Assembly (NCBI GenBank): GCA_003290165.1
Contig: QNQO01001168.1
Coordinates: forward strand, 284,499 to 348,498
DNA from: Berberis thunbergii
Taxonomy: Eukaryota; Streptophyta; Magnoliopsida; Ranunculales; Berberidaceae
Direction: 5' to 3'
Length of the DNA stretch: 64,000 bases
The notes under the pieces were generated by a model, which saw only the letters and a list, made by a program, of their open reading frames with translations, made no database searches and was not told the DNA's origin. Shown piece after piece: positions 1 to 10,495 of the stretch. How positions within the stretch are numbered: the first letter of the stretch is position 1; each line of letters starts with the position of its first letter. Both the position numbers and the translations under genes were made by a program.

Positions 1-409
1 TCGAACTCAAGTATGGATATCTAACATGAATTCTTCTTCAATTTGGTTTCAATACTTCAACTCAATTTCAATGGAGAGTGTTCGGTCTTGCACTTCATTC
101 ATGTTCTGAATTTTTGAAGTTACATGTATCCTTGGAACTGGATTTGTGATCCTTCTTGTAATATAGAGTATTACAGGTACCGAGATGCATATTAGCTACA
201 GTTTTGGGGATTATTGTTGATGTGCCAATGATTACCTTGATTACCCTATATAAAGCTCCATTCATGTTGTTCAAAGGATGCCATAGGGATTATTGTCCCG
301 CTTCATTTCTAAACTAGTTTGAACTCCTTTCAAAGTGGATAGGAAGTATATTAATTATAATGTTATGACTTATGTTAATATTTTTATGCGTGTCTATTAC
401 TTGCTACAG

Positions 410-476
410 ATACAAGTTAGTTGTCTCTGCTCCAGAACCCAGGAAAGTTGCTTCTCCAACTATCACAAACATCCAG
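410..476 (+). pseudogene. Unidentified captured exon
   Basis: A 67-base stretch bounded by TTGCTACAG and GTACGT reads without stops as YKLVVSAPEPRKVASPTITN and two further residues. It looks like a real exon because both splice signals are good and the reading is open. I do not recognise the family. It lies in the same orientation as the other captured fragments of the left CACTA element and probably belongs with them. Confidence 0.35.
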
Positions 477-1197
477 GTACGTAATCCTATTTATCTTAGT
501 AGCATTGCTATTATTATTGATTTTATCAATCTTGCTAAATATCATCATCTTTCTTTTAATTCATTATGGCCACTCTTTGTTGCAATTATCAGCGCAATTG
601 ATTTTTGGCTAAGCCTAATGCTAGGGGGCGGGGCTACACATTTCACTAGTCACAACCACATGGTGGTAGCTTTCAATCACGAAGCACGAGTCTGAAGTGC
701 TTAGCTGGAAATTCTAGTTAAATATGTTTTTTACTTCTTGAAGATGAAAGCTTTTTGTGTTTTTGGCTTCTTGAAAATGAAAGCTTTTTGTTTTTTTTGG
801 TTTCTTGAAAACGAAATATTTTGATGGAACAACTTAGTAATTTATTAGTCATGATTATTGCATTCCTGTGGATGCTGTCAAAATATTGTAAAACATTGGT
901 TAAATGCCACTGTATCAGAAATGTCCAAAACTTAATAAAGCTTTTTTATCAGACCATATTGTGTACCATACTCATGTATGGAAGTATACGCCATAATATG
1001 TGAATATAGTGTTATTGCTGATGATAGGTTGCAGAGGGCACATAAGTTCATATGCATGTCATTTAGATGCATAACAGTTAAGTAGGTTTAGATTCACATT
1101 TAAATATTCTGAGTATTAAGAATCAATTAAGAAGGTTCAGAATTAGGGAGATACCCCAATTTTATAATCCCATGTGCAAATCATGTGTTATCCCCAA

Positions 1198-1452
1198 AAA
1201 GCAAACCTTGGAGACTTGAGTGGGCTAGCAGGAGGTTTAAATGGGTTGAACAGTTCATCCATGATTGATGGAGGGGAATTTGACGGTGCCAAGGCCTACA
1301 AGGACTGCAACATGCTTACGATGCAAGAGTTCCATAGGCGTTTTCACGTTGAAACTGGCATTACCTTTGCTTCTCTATACCCTTGATTCATCGCTACAAC
1401 AGGCTTATTCAGGGAGCACATTCCCCTGTTCAGACTTCTATTCCCTCCCTGA
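1198..1452 (+). pseudogene. POR: Protochlorophyllide oxidoreductase (POR) fragment
   Basis: The reading contains [20 protein letters not shown], then [20 protein letters not shown], then [18 protein letters not shown] and, after a stop, IATTGLFREHIPLFRLLFPP. These are hallmark stretches of light-dependent NADPH:protochlorophyllide oxidoreductase, the plastid short-chain dehydrogenase that makes chlorophyllide. Only the C-terminal half of the enzyme is present. It is dead: the Gly-Cys of LYPGCIATTG has become TGA TTC (stop at 1384-1386), the DSKV before CNML is shortened, and a second stop at 1450 follows FPP. There is no intron in this piece. It is joined without a gap to a bZIP fragment, so it is a captured fragment and not a decayed resident gene. 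Confidence 0.85.
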
Positions 1453-1559
1453 CCCAATGTGTAGAAGTCTTAGAAGAAGAAAATAACACTCTCAAAGTTG
1501 AAATTAGTCGTGTCAGAAGTGAGTACGAGCAACTTTTGTCTCAGCATACTACACTTAAG
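1450..1559 (+). pseudogene. G-box-binding-factor type bZIP leucine-zipper fragment
   Basis: The open reading VEVLEEENNTLKVEISRVRS then EYEQLLSQHTTLK matches the leucine-zipper half of plant group-G bZIP factors (GBF1/bZIP16/bZIP68), which read like LKEENASLR..EVNRIRSDYEQLLSENASLK. Leucine-heptad spacing is visible. The basic DNA-binding region is absent. It ends at a good GT donor (AAG|gtgatg at 1559), so the intron side was captured too. The frame differs by one base from the POR piece immediately upstream, and the join lies inside both exons. Confidence 0.7.
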
Positions 1560-1853
1560 GTGATGCATTAATTCCTTTTCCTCTTTTTTGGGGTTCTTGT
1601 ACAAGAAATACAAATCTATTTAAGATAACGACTTCTTATATAGGCTGTCTACAACATGTCTGAAACGGATTGTCATTTCTAGTTTCCACGTAATATTATT
1701 ATTATATATATGTATTTACATGTCCCCATATAAGTAAGGTTTTTAGTTGACTTCTCCCACACCATTGTTATTTTCATTCTTTTTTTTAAATGTTTGTAAG
1801 CATAGCTTTTATGCTTGTATGTCATTTGGTTTCTGATTTGTTGCTATTGTTAG

Positions 1854-1946
1854 GCTGAATGGGGACCCCTTCGTCATGTGCGTGTAATAAAAGAACGAAG
1901 TTCCGACCCTTCTCGTGGATTTGCCTTCATTGATTTTCCTTCTGTG
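1854..1946 (+). pseudogene. RRM exon of an SUA / RBM5-10-like splicing factor
   Basis: A 93-base exon (exactly 31 codons) is flanked by TGTTAG and GTATCT. It reads AEWGPLRHVRVIKERSSDPS then RGFAFIDFPSV. The RNP1 core RGFAFIDF and the preceding RHVRVIKER resemble the first RRM of SUPPRESSOR OF ABI3-5 and its RBM5/RBM10 relatives, nuclear alternative-splicing regulators. Only this single internal exon is seen, so no protein could be made alone. A generic RRM protein is the alternative. Confidence 0.65.
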
Positions 1947-2379
1947 GTATCTATCCACGTAATCAAGCCTGCTTTTGCTTATTCCGTCTTTTGGTTAGTT
2001 GGGGGCTACTTTAGAGAATTAGATACTTGCAAGTCGTTCTGTTGGGAGTTGTGTCTCATTGTACTTGCAAGTCGTTGTATATTGATAACGTTTATCATGT
2101 ATCGCAAGGCTGCAAGATTAATACTTGATAAATAAACATATGCATAATTTGTGTTGTATAAGAAGGCACAAATTTCTCATAACTGATGAAATTTTATTTA
2201 TTATCATTCTAGAGCACTTTGGCAAAAATGCTATGTAATAATTTTTCTTCTCTAGTATATGTTCAAAGAAGTATGTTGTTTTCTGAGTTACGTGAGTCTC
2301 TGTTTTCGAGTGTAAAACCTGTTGCATTACTGCTTTTTCTTGAATGCAAATAAACAGTATATGGTATTTGTCTTTTTAG

Positions 2380-3096
2380 TCGTGGTCGCGGAAGCTGCAG
2401 TTACTGCAGACGTGTTTCTAAACCATGACTGGGAGAAGGTATATCTTCGTGTCTTGTGGTAGCATAGCATGTGTCCTATGCTACTTTCTCGTTTCACTGA
2501 ATCCTTTTTTTAATGAATTGAGTAATGGCTTTTGAAGTGTTATTGTTTTAGTCTTGCATCAGGATTTTCCTAAGGATCCTACGGGGAAGTTTGACGAGTT
2601 CAAAAAATTTGTGAAGTCAGACTTTGATTTTTGTAAATGGATAGGCTTGTCAATTGTGGCTGCTCAGGTTCGTGTGGCCGCATTTTTGTCCCAAGGGTCT
2701 TCAATTTTAACAGTCACACAACCTAAAATTAGATTTGCAGTAAATCTATTATATTCCAAGTCATTTAGATCTTTACAAGTAAAAAGTTGTACCTACAATT
2801 TGTACTTGATGCAGGGATTTTCAATCTTATTGTCAGTCATTCTCAGAGCACTTGGGCCAGATCATGGAAGCTATTGTCATAGTGATGATGAATATGCCCC
2901 AGCCAGGCTTCCACTCTTGAGAGATGCTCATCCATCTCCTTATGTTGTTGGCGAGCCTCACTTTGTCCAGAAGAATGACTCATGGAACATACGAGTCTTG
3001 GAGAAGGTAGGATTTATTTAATGAATCGATATTCATTCATCTGGAGTTCGATTCAAATTTATTTATTTTCTTTCTTCGTTTCAGGCAAACAAGTAA
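2380..3096 (+). pseudogene. 3' half of a tetraspanin-18/19-like gene (TOM2A family)
   Basis: Four exons with GT-AG borders can be chained in frame: 2380-2438 (VAEAAVTADVFLNHDWEK), 2563-2667 (DFPKDPTGKFDEFKKFVKSD, then CKWIGLSIVAAQ), 2815-3006 (SVILRALGPDHGSY, DDEYAPARLPLL, NDSWNIRVLEK) and 3085-3096 (ANK, stop). This matches the C-terminal part of plant tetraspanins of the TOM2A/TET18-20 group: large-loop end, last membrane segment and cytosolic tail with the natural stop. The N-terminal exons are missing. The piece has no internal stop, which makes it one of the best preserved captures, but without a start region it is called a fragment. Confidence 0.75.
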
Positions 3097-5340
3097 TGAG
3101 CATCGAAAGAGATCCGGATTCACAAGTGATAGGTGAGTTAGCTTTTAAAGTGTTGGACATTTGTCTCATACATAATTGACCACAAGAAGAAAGTAAAATT
3201 TTACGTATAGGTTAAAAACAAAAGTCTCTTTCGAAAAATATGCTGTAGAGAAATACTAGGCTGTGTCGTAAGAAAAATTCTTGAATATGTGATACCCAAA
3301 AAAAACAGAGAAGGAAGAGGAAAGAAAGTGGTAAAAGATGAACATTTGAGATTGAAGAGGACTGCAATCTTTCCAGTCTATGAAATCATTCCTAGCTCTA
3401 CATCAAAGAATATGATTTTCATAGTTTTGAGAAGAAAAGAAAAATGAGGCTGAAGGTCATCCTCACCTCAAAATTTTCATTCTCTCTTTTGCTAATTTTT
3501 TGGTGGTTTTCTCTAGAATATTCTTTAGAACCAAGCACATCCTAAGATTGGAACTATTATCAAGTAGGCATGTTTTGGAGAGAGATGATGTTTATGAGAG
3601 CTGTTGGGTCTGAAAAAGTGTCTCCCCCCCCCCTTACAAATATCAATGCATCAAGGCAGGTGTAGCTTGTTTTGGTAGGGTACGTAGTATAGAAAATAAT
3701 TCATGTTGAAAGTGAATGGAGTAAAAAAGCAACATGGTGGCCAACTTATAATCTGACCAAGACAACTATGTCGACAATTTTGATACCCTAAAATGGACTA
3801 CCATGAGCTCTGTTGAACTGTGAGCTGGGAAACTTATGGCCAACTTATAAATTGTATGCTCGCAACTTGTAAGCATATAAATAGACCTAAGCTCTCCATA
3901 TTCAGTCAATTTCTCCAATGTCAACAGTGAGTTTGTTTAGTTGTCTTCAGTTTTTTTTTCCCTTGCTCATGAACATCATGTCATTTATCTCTTCATGGCC
4001 TTGGTTTTTTTTTTTTTTTTTTTTTTCCTCTGTACACTTTGTTATACATGGGACAAACAATTTTCAGAAACTACAATGCTTGTCAATGCCAATGCCAATG
4101 TCTTTTTGTATATTTTGAAATTGGAAAGCTTATTTCTTTACAGAATTAAGGGATTACCTCCATGCTTGACCTTTTTGTTATTAGAAATCTTTTTGCAAAA
4201 ATTGTCTCTTGGTTCATCTCTGTGTAGGCTTCATAAGTGCATTGTATCCATTTTGTTGTCATAATAACATGCATATTTATTGATTGCAATGTGTTCAGGT
4301 ATCTTAGTTTGCCATTTACTAAATAAATCCACTATGCTTTGGACAAGTGTATTCTTTTTGGAACTAAAAGCATTTGATCAGGGATAGTATTCATATAGGG
4401 ATCCTAAGTAGCAGCTGCCCATGCAGCTGCAAACAATAGTCCCTTCACTGTCTTTGAATCAATCCAATATATTTACAAGTTCTTTCTCGTTCTCTTTTAT
4501 TTTTGTTCAACTTTATTTTTTCTTTTTCTAAATACAAGCAGTTTCATTTACCACTAACTGCTACGATAATAGGTAAGCGTGAAGTCTAAAAGCTATATCA
4601 CTACTCCTATGCCTAGTTTAGCCTTTTGTCTAATTGTAACCTGGTTGAAGCAAAAAGTTCTACTTTTGTACTCTATAAGGGGCTGATAGTCAGTTTTTGG
4701 TTATGTTTTTACTTCGTTTTGGCAAGAGCTTTAGATCTATGCTTTAGGTCCGTTACCTTCCTACACTTCTTTTGCTTATGTCTTCTTCCTTAATTTCTGG
4801 GGAATGGGGGTGGGATAAGACCCTTTCACTTCTTCAGAAACAAAACTGTGAAGATCTTGTATAGTCCATGTCTTTTAAAATCATATCCTTTGTACTCCAT
4901 GCTTGAACAACTGGCATCTTGAGCTTTCAGGGGTGCAAAACAAAAACCATGTGCTTTTAAGCTTCAAATTTAGCCTCTTATTGATGATGGTATCCTCATT
5001 GTCATTATATCAGATTCTTTCATTTTTTTTCAAACCAGGAAGGGTATTAGTTCTAAATTGGAAGGCCGTTGATGGCTTTCATATTTCAGTTTGATCCTTG
5101 GTTATGGATTCATACAATCTTTGCATATCTGTATATGGCTGATATCCTTGAATCAGTTGCATATGAAATTGTCATGCCCAGAATAATAATGAGACTGTCT
5201 GTTATACCTGCTAATGATTGCATGGAATACATGGCATTGCAAAAACTGCTTCGATTGGGCAACATCAATGAATCGCCTCCATGAATCTCTCACATGTTAC
5301 CATAATGTTAATCTCAATGAACCCACATTTTTGTTGTCTA
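3097..5340. other. Interior of left CACTA without recognised genes
   Basis: After the tetraspanin stop come probable 3'-UTR and intronic or intergenic sequence, a C run at 3625-3634, a T run at 4005-4026 and AT-rich filler. Open frames here (for example 4903-5284) have no motif I recognise. An unrecognised captured exon could still be hidden here. Confidence 0.5.
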
Positions 5341-6723
5341 GTGACGGTATGCGGCCTGGATGACGCGGGGAATTGCGGTTGTGACACATCTAAACAGGGG
5401 CAGAATTCTGGCAGAGCACTCTGTTGCAAAACAGAGCTGCTCTGTTCTGCGCTGTGTTGTTGTTGCGGATGCTGCTGCTGAGTCGCTGATGCCGCTGATG
5501 CGCTGTTGCTGCTGCTGTGCTGAGGTGCTGCTGTTGCTGCTACGCATTGTTGCTGTTGTTTGCTGCTACGCTGATCTGTCGCAGCGTTGGTTGGAACATT
5601 TGACTTGGGCAATCCGGGGTACGCTCGGGTCGCAGAAATGCGCGTTTGTTGCGTGCTCTATCGGTAATAATATCAATTCTGATCTTGGTCAATATTCGAA
5701 ATGTCCGATCAATCACCCTCCAAAGTGGCCTGCATTAGTGCAATTACCCGCCCTCGCAGATGCTACCACAGTACTATTAACTGGTGCTAATCAGTCTTTT
5801 GGATCAAGTGGGTTCTCTCCACAATACCATCTTTTGATCTCCACTAATTATTGTGTTTGCTGGTTTGCAATTTGAATATCGATTGATCTCTCTTATTTTG
5901 ATTGATAGGTGTGGGAGAAAACTTGTTTCCCAAGGGGTTCAATTTCAACAACTCCTCAGTGAATTTGGATGATTTTGCCAATTTCGTTGTTGTACGTGTT
6001 TCTTGGTTGTCCTTTGTTTTTCATTGTTGTTTTCTTCAATTCTCCGGGTTTCCATGCTAATGTGCCTTCGATATTTTTTTTTCAGGGGTCTGAAAAGCGT
6101 TCCAGCACAGATAATTTTATTGAGGTTGCTTTTGATGATGATTATGATGGTGTTTCTTTGGATATCATTCAAGGACAATGCCAAGCAAATATCACATCCA
6201 CTGTTAATGTGAAGGTTCCAAATATTAATAGTCCAATTGAAACAGGTATACTAAGAATATCGGTTGGTCTGGTATCTTTGATAATAAAAGTGATTGGTTT
6301 TACTATTGAATGCTGGGAGATTTTTCAAAGAGTGATATATTATCGTTGTTCCTTTAATCTTTCTTGAATGTGTGTGTAGAGCTAAGGTGTATGACAGGGT
6401 TATATTCATGGCGCAAGAGTTCGGTAGTGATAAATGCTGAATTACTAAAGACATACCAACAAGGTAGACCGATAACTGACACAAACGAACAAGGTAAACC
6501 AAAGAAGAAGGATGACAAAATCATGGTAGGTTTGTGGTCTCACATTGTTTTCTTGAATACTTGGCATGATAAGTTCAATACTAGTAGGTGAATTTGAAAA
6601 ATCTAAACGTTTTTGCAGCTTATGATTTATTGAACTCTGATGAAAAGAACTTTGAGGTGAATATTTGGTATAACGAGATGGGAAAAGAATATAACGACGG
6701 CTTGGACCGTGTTCCACGGTTAG
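5341..6723 (+). pseudogene. ABC transporter A-family (ABCA2/ABCA7-like) fragment, several exons
   Basis: Pieces follow the extracellular-loop part of plant ABCA half-size transporters in order. They are: about 5355-5394 (CGLDDAGNCGCDTSKQ); about 5660-5810 (SDLGQYSKCPINHPPKWPAL, LLTGANQSFGS); 5909-5991 (GENLFPKGFNFNNSS); 6086-6245 (FIEVAFDDDYDG, QGQCQAN); 6380-6525 (ELRCMTGLYSWRKSSVVINA, ELLKTYQQG); and from 6619 (AYDLLNSDEKNFEVNIWYNE, LDRVPRLVNI). The block ELRC..GL..WR, AYDLLN and the IWYN..RVPR..N run are characteristic. Introns keep GT-AG signals, so genomic DNA was captured. A CTG-rich block interrupts the first exon and the last one runs directly into an ABCB piece. No ATP-binding cassette is present. 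Confidence 0.75.
5455..5570. repeat. CTG/TTG trinucleotide-rich block 1
   Basis: Imperfect repeats of TGCTGT, TGCTGC and TGTTGC run through this stretch inside the captured ABCA region and open all frames on both strands, giving Gln-, Ala- or Cys-rich readings. It does not correspond to any ABCA segment and is taken as an expansion or a small insert. Confidence 0.7.
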
Positions 6724-6790
6724 TCAACATCGTCTTTGCTCTTATAGAAAGGTTCTATGATCCTATCAAGGGTAAGCTGCTGCTGCTCTA
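6724..6790 (+). pseudogene. ABCB-type (TAP/MDR) nucleotide-binding-domain fragment fused to ABCA exon
   Basis: Directly after the ABCA motif RVPRLVNI, in the same frame, the reading continues VFALIERFYDPIKGKLLLL before a stop. ALIERFYDP.KG.(I/V)LL is the stretch downstream of Walker A in ABCB25-27/MDR nucleotide-binding domains; it does not occur at this place in ABCA proteins. This suggests an in-exon fusion of two different ABC genes. Only about 20 residues support it. It ends in CTG repeats. Confidence 0.5.
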
Positions 6791-6905
6791 GTATGGCTGC
6801 TGCTATCTGCTGCTGCTGCTGCTGTTGCTGTCGTTGCTATCATTGCTGTTGTTGCTGTCGATAGCCCCTGTTGCTGTTGTTGTTTCTGCTGTCGTTGTTG
6901 TTGTT
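6775..6905. repeat. CTG/TTG trinucleotide-rich block 2
   Basis: A second stretch of CTGCTG, TTGCTG and TCGTTG repeats lies directly after the ABCB-like fragment. Composition resembles block 1 about 1.3 kb upstream. Right after it, a near-identical short repeat of TTATGTACATTCATCATCAC occurs twice, at about 6934 and 6999. Confidence 0.7.
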
Positions 6906-7199
6906 GCAAGTGTAGATTAATAAGAGTTTGTACATTATGTACATTCATCATCACAAAAATTATGTCGTTGCTTTCGTTCCCTTTTTTCCCTTGAAACATT
7001 ATGTACATTCATCATCACAAAAATGTTTAGATCATTCAACATTTCTTTTAGCAAAAGGAAGTGAAAATAACTTGATCACCAACATGGTGTTTCTTGTCTT
7101 TGTCACAATGAATTTCGAGTGCTCAGGCTAATGCATACATGATAAGATGTAATAAAAAGTCATTTGATAGTAAAAAAAAAAAAAAAAAAAAATTTGCTA

Positions 7200-7435
7200 T
7201 GTATACTTACCATAGCGGTTTTAGAGTCTACTATAGCGTTTTTAAAACGCTATGGAAGAGGCTACCATAGCGGTTTTGAAATGCTATAAAAGCCAAACTT
7301 ACCATAGCGTTTTAAAACCGCTATAATATCCCCTGGGTCTATTATAGCGCCGGCTGTCATAGCGGTTACTAAACCGCTATGGTATCCTACCATAGCGGTT
7401 TTTAAACGCTATTGATCACAATTTTTCTTGTAGTG
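7200..7435. repeat. CACTA subterminal palindromes and right terminus
   Basis: At least six copies of a motif ACCATAGCGGTTTT or its inverse AAAACGCTATGG alternate over about 200 bases and end in TTCTTGTAGTG. In En/Spm such arrays bind the TNPA-type protein. A pure A run of about 21 bases (7171-7191) borders the array on its inner side. Confidence 0.75.
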
Positions 7436-8280
7436 CGAACTTAGGAAATGATCTAGGCATTTTTTTCTTTAGACCATTAACTAGTCTTTAACTTACCCAT
7501 AACATTAACCTTTTTGTAGCCTTTTGAGCCTTAGAATAACTTTTATTTGTTAACCCATTAACCTTTACCCAATTTTTCTGGGAATGTGTATGAATGGATA
7601 TACTTGGTGTCAAAAGGGCATTAAAGAGCAAAATATGAGATATTTCATAAATCCTCTATGAGAAAAAAAAAGATTGAAGAAAAGAAAAATAGTAAAAAAA
7701 AAAAAGATTCTTCAATGAGGATAAAGATGTGAGAATGAAGAAAAAATTGATGGTGCGCAACATTGTTCGTATAATGGGTGTATACATTCCTAGAAATTTC
7801 TATTGGAATCCTTTGACATTCCTTATTAACCATTACCCAAGCCCCGTTACAACCCAACAAAGTCCTACTTGATCTTAGGTAAAGGTTGGTTCCGTAGATG
7901 TGGAGATTTAATAACCAAGGCCTATGGTGTTTGATTCAACATTCCCAAAAGTAATTGATATTTTTGTCCATGAGATCATGTTCATTCCATTCTTGAAAAG
8001 TCCGTTCTTCATAGTACTATATGTGAGATGATTGTTTTCCATTATTTACTTTTTTTCTCACATATAAACTGAGTGAAATACCAAATCTCCGAGTGTTTTA
8101 TTGTGAGTGATATGAGAGGTTTGAAGTCAAAACAAACTTTCTACAGGAAATTTAGTCATTGTTTTACTCTGAAATGAAAAGTTATGTTGATAGTGCTATC
8201 CACACACAGACATTGAGTTGAGGGTGATTGTGAATTTTTTCTAACTTTTGGAGAATATTAAATTATTTGGAAATTTGTTG
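7436..8280. other. No recognised feature
   Basis: AT-rich sequence outside the left CACTA element. No coding motif, repeat or terminus was recognised on either strand. Confidence 0.5.
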
Positions 8281-10495
8281 ATACACTAAAATGACACTGT
8301 TGGTTTCTTGCATTTCTTGAAGTTTTAAAATGAACATTGTTTGACCAAGTTTTGTTGAGTCAGTAATGTTTGTGGGTAACATTTCTGGAAACCCTCACGA
8401 GACTATAACTTGTCCACTAGAGGTAATCTAGGGGTTTAAAGCTTTGTTTCACGTTTAAGGTAAGTGCAACCGATGATTCCTGCGAAAGGGAGTTAGAATT
8501 TTATTTTTATTGTTTTGCTCGAGGACTAACAAAATATAGGTTTGGGGGTATTTGATATTCACATAATTATTACATAATATATCTCTTAATTTATATATGT
8601 TAGTGTTTTGGTTATTATATTTTATTGCAATTATTTCGTTTTCATGTCTTTGTAGGAATTTGAGCATGAACGATGAAATCGTATTAAGGCGACAACTTAA
8701 GGAATGACAATTGGTCGATTCTAGCGGTGGTACAAAGTAGAGGGTCACACATTTAAACCCCAAAACCTAAGCCCATAACATAAACTCAAACCAAACCCAA
8801 AATCAAACCCTTAAACCCAAAACCTAACCTATAAACCCAAACCCAATGCCAAGACCAAGCAAACCCAAAGAATATTCTCCCATATTTAATTTTGATTTTT
8901 TTTCCCCTAAAATCACTCATTGAATCCTCCATTTAACTTGTTCATATTCATTTTCTCCTAATTCTCTATAAATACAAAAATTCAATGGATGAGAAAGGGA
9001 AGGAGGAGAAGGGAATCAAGCCTCAATAGCCAAAATCAAACCCTCTTCCTCACAAAGTGATTTTCATCACACCCATCACCACCTCCATCCACCATCAACC
9101 ACCATCACTCTCTCATCCACCGTTCATGTCCCTCCCCTTGTCCATCATCCCTCAACCACCATCGTGCGAGCACCGCCACCACCACGAAACAGGGGAGTGA
9201 CAACCCTGTTTCGCATCAGACCTTCACCTCGCCACCGAGATTCGCACACCACTCCACCGCCATCAGCCCCTGTTCTCGTCGTCACAAGCAATGCCACCAC
9301 CATCATCGTCGTGAAACAAAGCCACAATCACCGGGACTCTGTTCCGCCTCGCCACAGACCCTTCTCCTTTTCTCTCGGCCTCTCTTCGTCTCGACCTCCT
9401 TCCTGTCTCCCTCTCTCACGACCACCGTCGCAAACGGCGCGTCAGCCAACACGCAACCGTCTCGACATGAGCAAAAACAGGGCTCCGCCACTGCGCTCTC
9501 TATTTTTTTTCTGTTTGTTTCCTTATCTCAGTGTTTCCTCACCCTCTCTTTGTCTTCTTGAAGGTATCGGAGCCGGTCGGGAGGTGAGGACGCTCCCGAG
9601 GAGCGAAGAACAGCGGCGGAGCAGGGGTTGTCGCGCTGGGAATGAAGACAAAGAGACGCAGAGCGATTTCGGGCGGGAAATAACTGTTTTTAACAGTTAT
9701 GTTAGTTGCACCCCCGATTTCTCTTTGAGCAACCACAAAACTTTTGTAGTTCATTTTCTCGGGATTCGTGTTCGGAGCAACTGCTGATCTGCTGAGTACC
9801 ACCACATCGAGTTTGCGACAAACTAAATTGGTTGTATAAGTTATTTTGATTGATTTTATTGAATTGTGTGCTTAATTGTTAATTACAATTTATTTCTGAA
9901 TTTTTTTGATAAATTGCTTTCACCTTTCATGTTCGAGAAATTAAACTTGATATGTTTGGTAGTTAGAATTACCTTTTATCAATATTCAAAGCATGTGCTA
10001 AAAATATTAATCTTAAACTTTGATTAAGTGTCCTATAAAAAGACACTTAATGCTTGGTAAGAGTTGATGCTTTTGCTTGAAATAATTTGTTAATGTTTGA
10101 TAGAAACATGATATAATTTGAATTAGATTTTAACGATCACATATTCGGTGTAAGTCAGGCATTCTCATCCCTAAAGCTTTTCGTTTTTAATTTCAGTAAT
10201 TTAGATTTAAATATTTTTGCTAACTCATTGGTGAGTCCAAGCCCACAAAATCCACCTTTTAATTTAATTTTTTTCTTATTTTTAATATATTTTTAGTTTA
10301 GTTTTAAAAATACTGTAACCCCATTTTTCTCCAAATTAGTTTAATTAAATTAATAAATCCAATTGCATCCACTTTCCTCGTGGGATCGACCCGTACTTGC
10401 CGTTGTCTACCAGTTAGACACCGTGCACTTGCGGTTATTACAAGTGGGTCAAATTAACCTATTTATTTAGGTTAGTTAAACTCGCATCAAGCCTT
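8280..10495. mobile_element. Probable LTR remnant of a Tat/Athila-type gypsy element
   Basis: The block has the texture of the long LTR plus leader of plant Tat-type elements. It has an AAACCCAAA-type degenerate stretch (8750-8850), a TATA-like CTCTATAAATAC (8956-8967), a C-rich pyrimidine-biased transcribed part (9000-9790), and the motif CGTGGGATCGACCCGTACTTG (10379-10398) with GTGCACTTGCGG that recurs in such elements. It ends ACTCGCATCA, and Copia coding sequence begins immediately after. The left boundary is not defined and no target duplication was found. The long open frame at 9164-9787 (Pro/Arg/Thr-rich) is a by-product of the C-rich sequence. Confidence 0.4.

Larger units (their letters stand above)
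1..7435. mobile_element. Right-hand part of a gene-capturing CACTA transposon (Pack-CACTA, left end outside window)
   Basis: The sequence up to 7435 ends in TTTTTCTTGTAGTG, the reverse complement of a CACTACAAGAAAAA terminus of the En/Spm (CACTA) superfamily. Just inside lie repeated short palindromes built on ACCATAGCGGTTTT...AACGCTATGG (7200-7420), the usual subterminal transposase-binding layout. No matching CACTACAAG end occurs upstream in the window, so the left end should lie before base 1. The following triplet CGA would be the target duplication but cannot be paired. Between 410 and 6790 all recognisable host-gene fragments are on the plus strand, as in the two complete elements at 35404 and 45211. 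That 1-7435 is one element is inference; the right terminus itself is directly seen. Confidence 0.65.

Noticed and set aside
1198..1452. Resident POR gene with sequencing errors
   Set aside because: Two stops, missing N-terminal half and a direct join to bZIP sequence fit a captured fragment better.
5360..5875. 171-residue open frame across the CTG block
   Set aside because: Its middle is a trinucleotide repeat and only its end matches ABCA; it is a fusion of fragment and repeat, not a gene.
8750..8850. Telomere-like AAACCCAAA repeats
   Set aside because: Units are irregular (mostly CCCAAA, rarely CCCTAAA) and lie inside an LTR-like remnant, so they are not an interstitial telomere.
9164..9787. 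207-residue open frame, Pro/Arg/Ser-rich
   Set aside because: It lies in a C-rich stretch of an LTR-like remnant, has open frames on both strands, and contains no domain or plausible start context.
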